Shown here in pieces: positions 1 through 8,155 of a stretch of 64,000 nucleotides of DNA. Source of the DNA: J089 sp964549745 (lineage in GTDB: Bacteria > Fidelibacterota > Marinisomatia > Marinisomatales > J089); NCBI GenBank assembly GCA_964549745.1, contig CAZJWP010000001.1, forward strand, positions 4,823 to 68,822, read 5' to 3'. Position 1 is the first letter of the stretch. Each line of letters begins with the position of its first letter. The notes beneath the pieces were generated by a model. It saw only the letters and a list, made by a program, of their open reading frames with translations, was not told the origin of the DNA and ran no database searches. Position numbers and translations under genes: made by a program.

Positions 1-335
1 ATATGACTGAAATGAAATTGAAAATCCCAGGGATCCATTGGATCAAGCGTATAAAGTGATGTTTCCGAATGACTCATGCCACTTGAAAGCGCTTCGTACG
101 GAGCGATAAACTGCATGCGGCGCTCCGGGACGCTCTTTCCCGATAGTGTTGTTGCATATAGGTATCCGTCCAGTCTCGTGATAATGCGACCGGTTTCATT
201 TCGAATTTCCACGACAGTTTGGATTTGATTGTCTCCTAGAACTCGTTGCCGAATATCAACCGGCAGTGCATCGCGAGGCGCTTGTGCGAAGAGTATGAAT
301 GGGATGAGCAAGACCGGCATATGATGAATTTTCAT
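1..335 (-). CDS. Secreted protein, N-terminal part only (gene runs off the window)
   Basis: Open on the minus strand from an ATG at 335 to the window edge, 111 codons with no stop. It starts with MKIHHMPVLLIPFILFAQA, a hydrophobic signal peptide with an A-Q-A cleavage site, so the product is exported. The mature part (DIRQRVLGDNQIQTVVEIRN..., then RITRLDGYLYA-like strands) reads as alternating beta strands of an Ig-like or FxLYD-like sandwich; this fold is only inferred. It is divergent from the M50 peptidase gene, with 98 bases between the two starts that probably hold both promoters. Function unknown; the C-terminus is missing, so a sorting domain cannot be checked. Confidence 0.6.
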   Translation of the reverse strand, partial: MKIHHMPVLLIPFILFAQAPRDALPVDIRQRVLGDNQIQTVVEIRNETGRIITRLDGYLYATTLSGKSVPERRMQFIAPYEALSSGMSHSETSLYTLDPMDPWDFQFHFSH

Positions 336-433
336 GCATAAAGTTAATTTGAAGATGGAAATAAAGCAGCATCCTTGTTTTCAATTCCATCGAAACCTTT
401 GGATGACACTTGGGTAAAAGGTAGATTATTACC

Positions 434-1501
434 ATGACTGAGCAGGATTTCAAATCGTTACTTTCATCGATGGATGAGGTGTTTTTGCCTCGGCAAATTG
501 GTTCCAATGGGAAGGACTGGATTGCCGTGGGAAAGCCGCTTGTTGGTGATGCTGTTGATCGAATTCGCTCTTTGGGTAGAAAAGAACCTTATGATTTAAC
601 GGTTGAGGGTCGTAACGGTGAACTTTATTTGCGAGCTGCTCCGGGACAGGAACCGATTGTACTTCGCCTTCCAAAGATTCCCAAAATACATGTCATCCTT
701 TTTCTAATCACGATCTTAACCACTTTAGCTGCCGGAGCATTGATGGCGGGTGTAAACCTGCTAAATAATCCTTTGGGTATTACCCAGGGAATTCCGTTTT
801 CCGTTACACTTTTACTCATCCTGGGCACACATGAATTCGGGCATTATTATTATGCGCGGAAACACCATGTAGATGCAACTTTACCCTATTTTATTCCCGC
901 GCCTACTTTCATTGGAACCTTCGGCGCCTTTATAAAAATTAAATCTCCGATCTATCGCAAATCCGCTTTGTTACAAATTGGCGCCGCCGGTCCCATTGCC
1001 GGGTTTATTGTAGCTGTCCCTGCTTTATTAATTGGGTTATCTTTATCGACAGTCATAGCGAAAGCTGCTCCGGGAACCGGATTCCAATTGGGTGATTCCA
1101 TTTTGATGAAAATGCTAACCGGTCTGGTCTTCCCGGGATTGTCTGACCAGCAAGATGTATTACTTCATCCCATCGCTTTTGCGGGATGGATCGGACTGCT
1201 GGTAACGATGCTGAATTTGTTGCCTATTGGGCAATTAGATGGCGGCCATGTCGCCTATGCGATGTTAGGCCGGAAATACGGACGTGTAGCAAGACTGTCT
1301 TTATTAGCCTTACTGCCGCTGAGCTATTTTTCGTTGAATTGGTTAATATGGGGAGCATTAATTTTGATTTTGATGCGCACACCCGATCACCCGCCGGTTA
1401 TGGATTTGGATGATCCATTGGATCCCCGAGATAAAAAAATAGGTCTGACCTGCCTGGTTATTTTCATTTTATGTTTTATTCCAGCGCCTTTTCCGAGTTG
1501 A
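434..1501 (+). CDS. Site-2 protease-like M50 family membrane metallopeptidase
   Basis: Integral membrane zinc peptidase of the S2P/M50 family, which cleaves transmembrane substrates within the bilayer. The zinc-binding and catalytic motif HEFGH lies at residues 133-137 inside a hydrophobic helix, and the second ligand motif NLLPIGQLDGGH at 261-272; the spacing is typical of the family. Residues 1-80 form a soluble cytoplasmic extension, followed by about six to seven hydrophobic segments. No PDZ domain is visible, which resembles the compact FCB and plant EGY-like members rather than RseP. The ATG at 434 has no strong Shine-Dalgarno. The next gene starts two bases after its stop, so the two are probably co-transcribed. 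The substrate cannot be read from sequence; an anti-sigma factor is a common but unproven possibility. Confidence 0.9.
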   Translation: MTEQDFKSLLSSMDEVFLPRQIGSNGKDWIAVGKPLVGDAVDRIRSLGRKEPYDLTVEGRNGELYLRAAPGQEPIVLRLPKIPKIHVILFLITILTTLAAGALMAGVNLLNNPLGITQGIPFSVTLLLILGTHEFGHYYYARKHHVDATLPYFIPAPTFIGTFGAFIKIKSPIYRKSALLQIGAAGPIAGFIVAVPALLIGLSLSTVIAKAAPGTGFQLGDSILMKMLTGLVFPGLSDQQDVLLHPIAFAGWIGLLVTMLNLLPIGQLDGGHVAYAMLGRKYGRVARLSLLALLPLSYFSLNWLIWGALILILMRTPDHPPVMDLDDPLDPRDKKIGLTCLVIFILCFIPAPFPS

Positions 1502-1502
1502 T

Positions 1503-3863
1503 ATGAAACAGCTATGCTTTTTTGCTTTATTTATTTCATTGTTATTTGGTCAAACCAGGATCAACGACTGGCAGTCGATCACAAGCCCCCTGAATGTGAA
1601 AGCCTTGCAATGTCAGGATGGGTTTGTCTATTGCGCAACTGAAGGCGGTTTGCTGGTATACGATTTAGCGAACGATTCCTTTGAAACATATACGAATACG
1701 GATGGATTGAGCGGAACTGATTTGCGATCAGTTGCTGTCGATAACAATGGAGGTGTATGGACGGGCGGGAACAGTCCGGATGGATTTATCAATTATCTGG
1801 ATTTAAAACACCTGAGTTCAAATTTCACACTCGATCTGAATCTTACCGAAATTGATCATTTCGCTTTATCCGATTCGTTGGTCTTTGCGGCTTTCAAACA
1901 AAATCAGGATTTTGGGCTTATTCAATTCACAAAAATTGGATCGGCATTTCAATATCAGGATGTGTACAAGAATTGGCCTGCAGATATTCAATCGATCAAC
2001 GGTGTCGGGATCTCTGGCACAACGATTATTGTTGCTACAAATAGTGGTATTTGGAGCGCAGATTTAAGTACAGATAATTTGAAAAATCCTTCTGCATGGC
2101 AACGTGTATTTTCTGACATCACCGAATCCGTTAAAATCTTCCGTCCATTTGGACAAAAATATTTTTATGCTGTGGGACATAGGGTTTACAGATGGGACAC
2201 ACAAACAGGAGCACAAGATCTCATGGATTCAAATGCATCCGTTGCTTTAGTGGATGTTCTCCCAATATCTGATAATCGCATGCTGTATTTGACCTCATAT
2301 AGCATTGTTATGAAAAATGGAGACCAGACGGAATATCATTTCGCAACTCCTTATGAAAAATTGAAAAAGTTAAGTTTTGATCCCCTATATGGAATAGTTG
2401 CCGGTACGGATCGAGGGCTTGCTCTGATTGATACATTACATCATAAGATCAACTGGAAAATCCCCAATGCTCCAATTAGCAATAACCTGACTGCAGTCAC
2501 AGTTCTGGAAGACGGACGATTAGTGGCAGGCTCCAAAATGGGCCTTTCTATCAAGGATGAGAATGGATGGCGAAATATTGTTGCATCGGCCACTGATTCA
2601 GCGATTATTTCATCATATTATGACTATACCCATTTTATAGCAGACTCAATTCCAGTATTTTGGGGTGGTTTTATCGCCGATCTTGAACAAGGGCCGGATG
2701 GCTTGGTCTATTGTGCAATTCGTGGTTCTTATCCGGAACCAATCCGTCATGGCGGCGGTATTATCATTATTGATGTGGATCATCCACGAAATTATACCAT
2801 TATTGATACAACCGATCTGGACTACTATTATACCAGTTCTAATCACAATCCTTATATGGTAGTGAAGGATTTGGCATTTGACCAAAATCAAAATTTATGG
2901 GTAGCTGACACCTATGCCAAAAAATACGAAAGACCCGTTCAGGTAAAAACATCTGATGGTATCTGGAGTGGTTATGAAAAAAACTCTATCTTTGACACAC
3001 GAACGCCTGTGACGATTGGATTTGATTCCTGGAACAGGGTGTGGGTCGGATCATTTATAGAAGGGGATGAGTTTACCAAATCCGGATTATATATGCTCAA
3101 TTATTCAGGATCACCCGCAGAGCCTGAATCCTTTTCATGGAAAAAGTTGACCGGATTGATTAATTCAACAATTTGGTCAATCGGGATTACATCGGATGAT
3201 CGATTGTTTTATTTGACTCCCGTTGGTCTCACATACCTTGATTTACAATCATCGGATAGTAATCCGGTAAGAAGCGCAAGTCAATATACATACTTTCCAA
3301 ACATCGCATATGGCGACGGGTCCAAAATTCGGCTGGATAGCCGGAACAATGTCTGGACGGTGTCACCTTCAGATGGGATTTATGTTCTCCTGAATAATAC
3401 AACTTATTGGCCGGATAATGACCCTGCCGTTCAGGTCGAAGGGATTACATCCGAAACCACGCCTTTATTATCCGATGAGGTGACAGATATTGCTTTTGAT
3501 TCCCAACAAGGATTAGCCTATATCACCAGTAAGCGGGGATTGAATATTTTAAAGATTCCGTTTGCAAATCAACGCGCTACTTATTCGGAGGTCAGGTTTT
3601 TCCCAAGTCCATATCGGATTCCATCCGATCGGCCAATGGTGATGGATCATCTGCCGGACTTGACCTCAGCGAAAATTATGACATTGAATGGAAAGGTGAT
3701 TCGTACGATGGATGCATCCACAGATACACCGCAGGGGGATCAACTTTTCTGGGACGGTAAAAACAGCGCCGGACGATGGGTTGAAACCGGAGTTTACCTG
3801 GTTGCCCTGTATACCGAGGATGGAAACAATATCATCCGAAAAATCGCCGTTATCCGAAAATAG
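1503..3863 (+). CDS. PorZ-like secreted beta-propeller protein
   Basis: 786 residues with a signal peptide (MKQLCFFALFISLLFGQ). The N-terminal half carries repeated two-component-regulator-propeller signatures such as TDGLSGTDLRSVAVDNNGGVWTG-type blades, and the opening (NDWQSITSPLNVKAL...CATEGGLLVYD) resembles the N-terminal propeller of PorZ, a surface component of the type IX secretion system. Further blades continue to about residue 700. The last 90 residues form an Ig-like sorting-type domain starting at FFPSPYRIPS and ending VYLVALYTEDGNNIIRKIAVIRK, comparable to the C-terminal domain of PorZ and of type IX cargo. Assignment to PorZ itself is inference from architecture; it could be another propeller cargo protein. 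It follows the M50 gene by one base and meets the adenosine deaminase gene tail to tail with two bases between stops. Confidence 0.65.
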   Translation: MKQLCFFALFISLLFGQTRINDWQSITSPLNVKALQCQDGFVYCATEGGLLVYDLANDSFETYTNTDGLSGTDLRSVAVDNNGGVWTGGNSPDGFINYLDLKHLSSNFTLDLNLTEIDHFALSDSLVFAAFKQNQDFGLIQFTKIGSAFQYQDVYKNWPADIQSINGVGISGTTIIVATNSGIWSADLSTDNLKNPSAWQRVFSDITESVKIFRPFGQKYFYAVGHRVYRWDTQTGAQDLMDSNASVALVDVLPISDNRMLYLTSYSIVMKNGDQTEYHFATPYEKLKKLSFDPLYGIVAGTDRGLALIDTLHHKINWKIPNAPISNNLTAVTVLEDGRLVAGSKMGLSIKDENGWRNIVASATDSAIISSYYDYTHFIADSIPVFWGGFIADLEQGPDGLVYCAIRGSYPEPIRHGGGIIIIDVDHPRNYTIIDTTDLDYYYTSSNHNPYMVVKDLAFDQNQNLWVADTYAKKYERPVQVKTSDGIWSGYEKNSIFDTRTPVTIGFDSWNRVWVGSFIEGDEFTKSGLYMLNYSGSPAEPESFSWKKLTGLINSTIWSIGITSDDRLFYLTPVGLTYLDLQSSDSNPVRSASQYTYFPNIAYGDGSKIRLDSRNNVWTVSPSDGIYVLLNNTTYWPDNDPAVQVEGITSETTPLLSDEVTDIAFDSQQGLAYITSKRGLNILKIPFANQRATYSEVRFFPSPYRIPSDRPMVMDHLPDLTSAKIMTLNGKVIRTMDASTDTPQGDQLFWDGKNSAGRWVETGVYLVALYTEDGNNIIRKIAVIRK

Positions 3864-3865
3864 AC

Positions 3866-4942
3866 TTACTGACTCTTAATCGGATCCTGGGTAATATATT
3901 CAGGCAAAATACCGAATTCCTGCTCCAGTTCTTCTGCAATTTTCCTGGTGAGCACTTTTCGGCTTTGATGGGGTAAAAAAGCGCTTTTAGCCGCGTTCAT
4001 TGTGACATTACGGAATTCATTTAATCCAAATTCAAACAATTCATGCGCGACCATGAATTCCTGTGTCATAGTTGTGTCGGAAATGAGACGATTATCTGTA
4101 TTTAGTGTAACGCGAATACCAAATTTGTAATACTCGCGGATTGGATGAAACTTTAAACTACGAACAGACCGTGTGTGCCAATTGGAAGTGAGGCAAATCT
4201 CCAGTGGAATTCGATGATCGTTGATATAATTCATCAAATCCCGGTCTTCCTTAAGTCGTGTTCCATGTCCAATCCGATGGGCGCCGCAATAATGTAAAGC
4301 TTGATGAATCGATGCCGGACCAAAAGCTTCTCCGGCATGAATCGTTGCATTAATGTTATTGTTGAGAATCAGGTAAAAGGCTTCACGATGATGTTTCGCC
4401 GGGAAATTTTCCTCAGCACCGGCCAGGTCAAATCCCACCACTCCTTTGTTCTTATATCGGAGGGTTAAGTCGGCCAGTTTGAGAGAAACCTCAGGTGAAA
4501 TATTCCGTATTCCACAAACAATTATGCCGGATTTAACATTGAAATCCTTTTCCGCCTTTTTTAATCCCAATAGGACAGCATCGATGGATTCATCCGGTGT
4601 CATTCCCCGAAGGTTGTGAAGGATAGGGGAATAGCGGATTTCAATGTAGCGTACGTTCTCCTTCGCCACATCTTCGATTAATTCGTAAGCGGCTCGTTCC
4701 AATGCCTTCGGTGTTTGGAGTACACTCAGGGTCACATCAAATCGATTAATATAATCGACCAATGAGCCACGATTTTTTCCAATAGCCAAAACCTTATGTA
4801 ATCCCTCTGCGTTTGAAGCCGGGAGTTCGACCTTGTCTTTTTCCGCAAGGTCAATCATGGTTTCGGGTCGAAGACTACCGTCCAGATGACAGTGGAGTTC
4901 TACCTTGGGTAATCTTTGCAATAATTCGGATGTTATTTTCAT
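3866..4942 (-). CDS. add: Adenosine deaminase
   Basis: Amidohydrolase that converts adenosine (or deoxyadenosine) to inosine in purine salvage, in the cytoplasm. Metal-binding HxH is in LHCHLDGS at residues 17-23 (counting from the ATG at 4942); the other catalytic motifs are HAGEAFGP, the HRIGHGTRL segment and LNTDNRLIS with the metal-binding and catalytic Asp. Length (358 residues) matches the family. An in-frame TTG lies one codon upstream, but the ATG is the better start. It begins six bases after the stop of the upstream OPT transporter gene, so peptide/nucleoside uptake and salvage may be co-expressed. Some members of this family act on other purines, such as adenine or aminofutalosine, so substrate is inferred. 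Confidence 0.9.
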   Translation of the reverse strand: MKITSELLQRLPKVELHCHLDGSLRPETMIDLAEKDKVELPASNAEGLHKVLAIGKNRGSLVDYINRFDVTLSVLQTPKALERAAYELIEDVAKENVRYIEIRYSPILHNLRGMTPDESIDAVLLGLKKAEKDFNVKSGIIVCGIRNISPEVSLKLADLTLRYKNKGVVGFDLAGAEENFPAKHHREAFYLILNNNINATIHAGEAFGPASIHQALHYCGAHRIGHGTRLKEDRDLMNYINDHRIPLEICLTSNWHTRSVRSLKFHPIREYYKFGIRVTLNTDNRLISDTTMTQEFMVAHELFEFGLNEFRNVTMNAAKSAFLPHQSRKVLTRKIAEELEQEFGILPEYITQDPIKSQ

Positions 4943-4948
4943 CAATGC

Positions 4949-6904
4949 TTAGTCTTTCGGTTGATTGGTCAGGTCAGCTTCGGCGGGTTTGGCAACTTTC
5001 CAGAGCCAAAGGACTACCAGCAGTAATAAAATCTCCCCGGGCCATGAACCCAACGGTTTTTTAAAGATAGCCAGTACATCCGGGTTCCCGGTAACTACGA
5101 TTGGAATTGCCATGAGAATGCCGACAAGAGCTTCACCGGTAATTAATCCGGAAGCAAATAGCAGTCCCCGATTCCCGGCAATTTTTGTACTTGCTTCAAC
5201 TTGATCATCTGAAAGATCGGGATGGCTCTTCTTGAAGAAATGTGAAACGGCCCAGGCAACAACACCGCCGATTAAAATCGGAACCGAAAGTTGAAACGGT
5301 AAATAAATTCCTACGGCTACCGCAAGAACCGGAAGCCGGAATTCCTTCTCCCGTTTTTCCTGATATTTATCAAGTGCAATTATGAGTACCGCTATGATCA
5401 TCCCAATAATGATAATGTCCCATGGCAAGTTTTGGTGAAAGACACCTTCGGCAACGGAAGACATGAGAGAAGCTTGGGGAGCGGTAAGCGGATTCGGGTG
5501 TTCAACAGTTGCAACACCAATTCCATACGCTTTATTAATCAGGATTAAAACGGGTGCGATGAATACAGCAGCCGATAAAACTCCAACGGATTGCATAACC
5601 TGCTGTTTCCACGGTGTGGCGCCCACTAAATAGCCGGCCTTTAAATCCTGCATATTGTCACCGCCAATCGCTGCTGCACAAGCTACAACAGCGCCAATAA
5701 ATATAGCTGCAGCCGGTCCGGTGGCTGATTTGGTTCCAACCAGCGCTAAAAGGACTAAAGCGGAAAACAGGATGGTTGCAATGGTAACTCCGGAAATTGG
5801 ATTATTAGAACTCCCGACGAGACCGGCCATGTATGCAGCCACAGCAGAGAATAGGAATCCGGCGATCAGCATAACAACAGCCATGAAAAATGAAGGGGCT
5901 GCAGCATGAATTACATATTGATAAACGGCAAAGATGGGAATGATGGAAAGAAGCGCCAAAATTCCGACCCATTTCATAGGCAAATCGCGATCCGTTCTGG
6001 GGACTTCTACGACTTCGCCAACGGTGGAAGAAACGGTTTTAAAGCTGGAACGAATTCCGGCCATTATGGAAGAACGAAGGTTGATTAACGCCCAAAGGCC
6101 GCCAACGACCATGGCTCCCACACCCAAATATCGGGTTTTGGCGGACCATATTTCATTGGCCCAATCTACAGCAGCCATTGCTGTCCCGTCCGTCATTGGC
6201 CAGGGATGAGAGGCGGCATAAATAGGGATGGCGACAAGCCAATTTATTGCACCGCCAACAAAGATTAATACAGCAATATTCAAACCAACGATATAGCCAA
6301 CTGAAATCAAGGCAGGTGAAAGATTACTGCCAAAGTAGGCAATGGAACTTCCAATTCTGGCAGCACCTTCGGCGGCGCCGGTCCAGATACGCAAACCTGT
6401 TTCACCAAATTTGAATAAAGCGCCTACGACTCCGGCCTGGGCAATGTACTTAATGCCCTCACCTTTATCTCCGGATTTCAACACTTCCGCGGTGGCAATT
6501 CCTTCCGGAAATTGCAGTTTTTCTTTGATGATCAATGCCCGGCGAAGTGGGATTGTAAATAATACGCCAAGTAAACCGCCTAGACCGGCGATGATGGTGG
6601 TTTCCCAATAATCAAAGGTTTTCCAGTAGCCCATTACAATCAACGCCGGAAGTGTGAATATTACGCCGGCTGCCAGGGATTCGCCTGCGGATGCAGCGGT
6701 CTGGACAATATTATTCTCAAGGATATTTGCTTTTTTAAACAATCGAAGTACACCCATGGAAATGACAGCCGCCGGAATAGAGGCGGAAACGGTCATTCCG
6801 GCGAACAATCCAAGGTATGCGTTTGCGGCGGCTAAAATAATGGAGAGCAATACACCAAGAATCACTGCTTTAATTGTAATCTCCGGCAGACTTTTTTCAG
6901 ACAT
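4949..6904 (-). CDS. OPT family oligopeptide transporter
   Basis: About 651 residues with 14-16 hydrophobic helices and the layout of the prokaryotic OPT family, which imports small peptides or metal chelates across the inner membrane. Recognisable family segments are AYLGLFAGMTVSASIPAAVISMG near the N-terminus (given here in part: AYLGLFAGMTVS), the FPEGIATAEVLKSG loop and GDNMQDLKAGYLVGATPW. Two in-frame ATGs are close together (6910 and 6904); an AGGG motif at 6911-6914 is correctly spaced only for the ATG at 6904, which I chose. It heads a two-gene unit with adenosine deaminase and is divergent from the CsgG-like gene across about 165 bases that show no other feature. Confidence 0.9.
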   Translation of the reverse strand: MSEKSLPEITIKAVILGVLLSIILAAANAYLGLFAGMTVSASIPAAVISMGVLRLFKKANILENNIVQTAASAGESLAAGVIFTLPALIVMGYWKTFDYWETTIIAGLGGLLGVLFTIPLRRALIIKEKLQFPEGIATAEVLKSGDKGEGIKYIAQAGVVGALFKFGETGLRIWTGAAEGAARIGSSIAYFGSNLSPALISVGYIVGLNIAVLIFVGGAINWLVAIPIYAASHPWPMTDGTAMAAVDWANEIWSAKTRYLGVGAMVVGGLWALINLRSSIMAGIRSSFKTVSSTVGEVVEVPRTDRDLPMKWVGILALLSIIPIFAVYQYVIHAAAPSFFMAVVMLIAGFLFSAVAAYMAGLVGSSNNPISGVTIATILFSALVLLALVGTKSATGPAAAIFIGAVVACAAAIGGDNMQDLKAGYLVGATPWKQQVMQSVGVLSAAVFIAPVLILINKAYGIGVATVEHPNPLTAPQASLMSSVAEGVFHQNLPWDIIIIGMIIAVLIIALDKYQEKREKEFRLPVLAVAVGIYLPFQLSVPILIGGVVAWAVSHFFKKSHPDLSDDQVEASTKIAGNRGLLFASGLITGEALVGILMAIPIVVTGNPDVLAIFKKPLGSWPGEILLLLVVLWLWKVAKPAEADLTNQPKD

Positions 6905-7075
6905 GATCATCCCTAATTTTTCACGGAAAGTATGACGAATCCCGAATGCTCAGCAACAAGGATAAATTTGGGATTCAGGATATTGCATGACTTGATTTTG
7001 AACGACCATTATTTTGAGATTTAGGTGATTCGAATCACTATTATATATAGTTCAATTGCCGTTAACTTTCGAACG

Positions 7076-8014
7076 ATGTTCCACACGAAGAAATCATTTA
7101 TTCTGTTGGAGATATTTATCTTCCAATTATTAGCGGCTGCAACACCCACTGCGGTTCTGGATTTCGACGCCATTAATATTTCTTCCGGCGATGCCTATGC
7201 GCTCACGGAACGCTTTCGTACCGAAATTCAACAGGTCGATACGAGTCGGATTTTCCTGGATCGAAACAAGATGCAAGATGTGCTCAAAGAGCAAGGTTTT
7301 CAGGAAACATTTTGTACGGAGAAGGAATGTGCGGTTGAAATCGGAAATATGCTTGGAGTGGAAGAAATTATCGTCGGTTCCATTGCTAAAGTCGGAGGCA
7401 CATATACAGTTAACCTGCGTGGCATCGATGTAACATCGGGTGAAATTACGCACAGTGTGTCCCGGGATTTTTCGGTTCCGATTGACAATGTGTTAACCTC
7501 AGGAATGCGCGATATAGCACGGAATTATGCATTTGGTGATCAAAAGGCCAACGTTGTGCATTCCCCAACTTTCCGGAACGGCTACACCGTGGATTTTTCA
7601 AATATCCGTTCTGTTGAAGATTTTGAACCTCTTCTGGATGGAATAAGATCGGAATGGATTGCTGCCCGGAATCCGGTGAGCGTGGACTATCATACCCGAA
7701 TTAAAGCAGAAAACGATGCAAGCCTGGATCAGGGCGGAGACTGGATATTGGTTCCGGGATGTTCAGGCTTTTCATGCAGTTATTGTGGAGGGATAGCCAT
7801 TGTTGCTGTTCCCATCTCTTCTATCCTGGGGTATTATGATCCGGTTTTGGTTCCGGATCGTCGACTGGAAAAAATACAGGATGAGCCGGAATCGTATCGT
7901 ATCGGTTATATAGCTGCATATAAAAAAGCAGTGAAACGATCCCGATTAAAACGAGCGATGGTATCATCACTGGTTGGATTCATCGCCGGTCGAATTGTTT
8001 TTAAAGTTCTGTAG
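7076..8014 (+). CDS. CsgG/LpoB-like secreted protein
   Basis: Exported protein with a signal peptide beginning MFHTKKSFILLEIFIFQLLAAA; the reading frame is open further upstream (from 7025), but the start at 7076 places the signal peptide at the N-terminus. The segment AVLDFDAINISSGDAYALTERF ... GVEEIIVGSIAKVGGTYTVNLRGID is the alpha/beta fold seen in CsgG, TolB N-terminal and LpoB-type proteins (PF03783-like). No lipobox Cys is visible, unlike true CsgG. Residues in the last third contain a Cys cluster (PGCSGFSCSYCGG) and a C-terminal hydrophobic stretch ending ...FKVL. Similar proteins are frequent in FCB genomes and their role is unknown; outer-membrane pore formation as in CsgG is not supported here. 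Confidence 0.7.
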   Translation: MFHTKKSFILLEIFIFQLLAAATPTAVLDFDAINISSGDAYALTERFRTEIQQVDTSRIFLDRNKMQDVLKEQGFQETFCTEKECAVEIGNMLGVEEIIVGSIAKVGGTYTVNLRGIDVTSGEITHSVSRDFSVPIDNVLTSGMRDIARNYAFGDQKANVVHSPTFRNGYTVDFSNIRSVEDFEPLLDGIRSEWIAARNPVSVDYHTRIKAENDASLDQGGDWILVPGCSGFSCSYCGGIAIVAVPISSILGYYDPVLVPDRRLEKIQDEPESYRIGYIAAYKKAVKRSRLKRAMVSSLVGFIAGRIVFKVL

Positions 8015-8071
8015 TATTTACTGAATTGACCATTTAAACAGAATTTAATTTTAACTAATTTTACACGTTAA

Positions 8072-8150
8072 TCAGGGGTGCTGCTTATGGATTTGAGCGG
8101 CTGAGATCATACCCTTGGAACCTGTTTGGATAATACCAGCGAAGGGAGTC
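8072..8150 (+). promoter_or_regulatory. TPP (thiamine pyrophosphate) riboswitch
   Basis: The leader carries the near-invariant parts of the THI-box: CAGGGGTGC at 8073-8081, GGCTGAGATCATACCC at 8099-8114, GAACCTG at 8118-8124 and GGATAATACCAGCGAAGGGA at 8128-8147, in the right order and spacing. It lies directly before a TonB-dependent receptor, and the final conserved GAAGGGAG also serves as the Shine-Dalgarno of that gene (ATG at 8156). This predicts translational control: with TPP bound, the ribosome site is held in the aptamer and receptor synthesis falls. No terminator is visible between aptamer and start codon. The P1 stem closing the aptamer looks weak by eye. Confidence 0.93.
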
Positions 8151-8155
8151 CTCTC

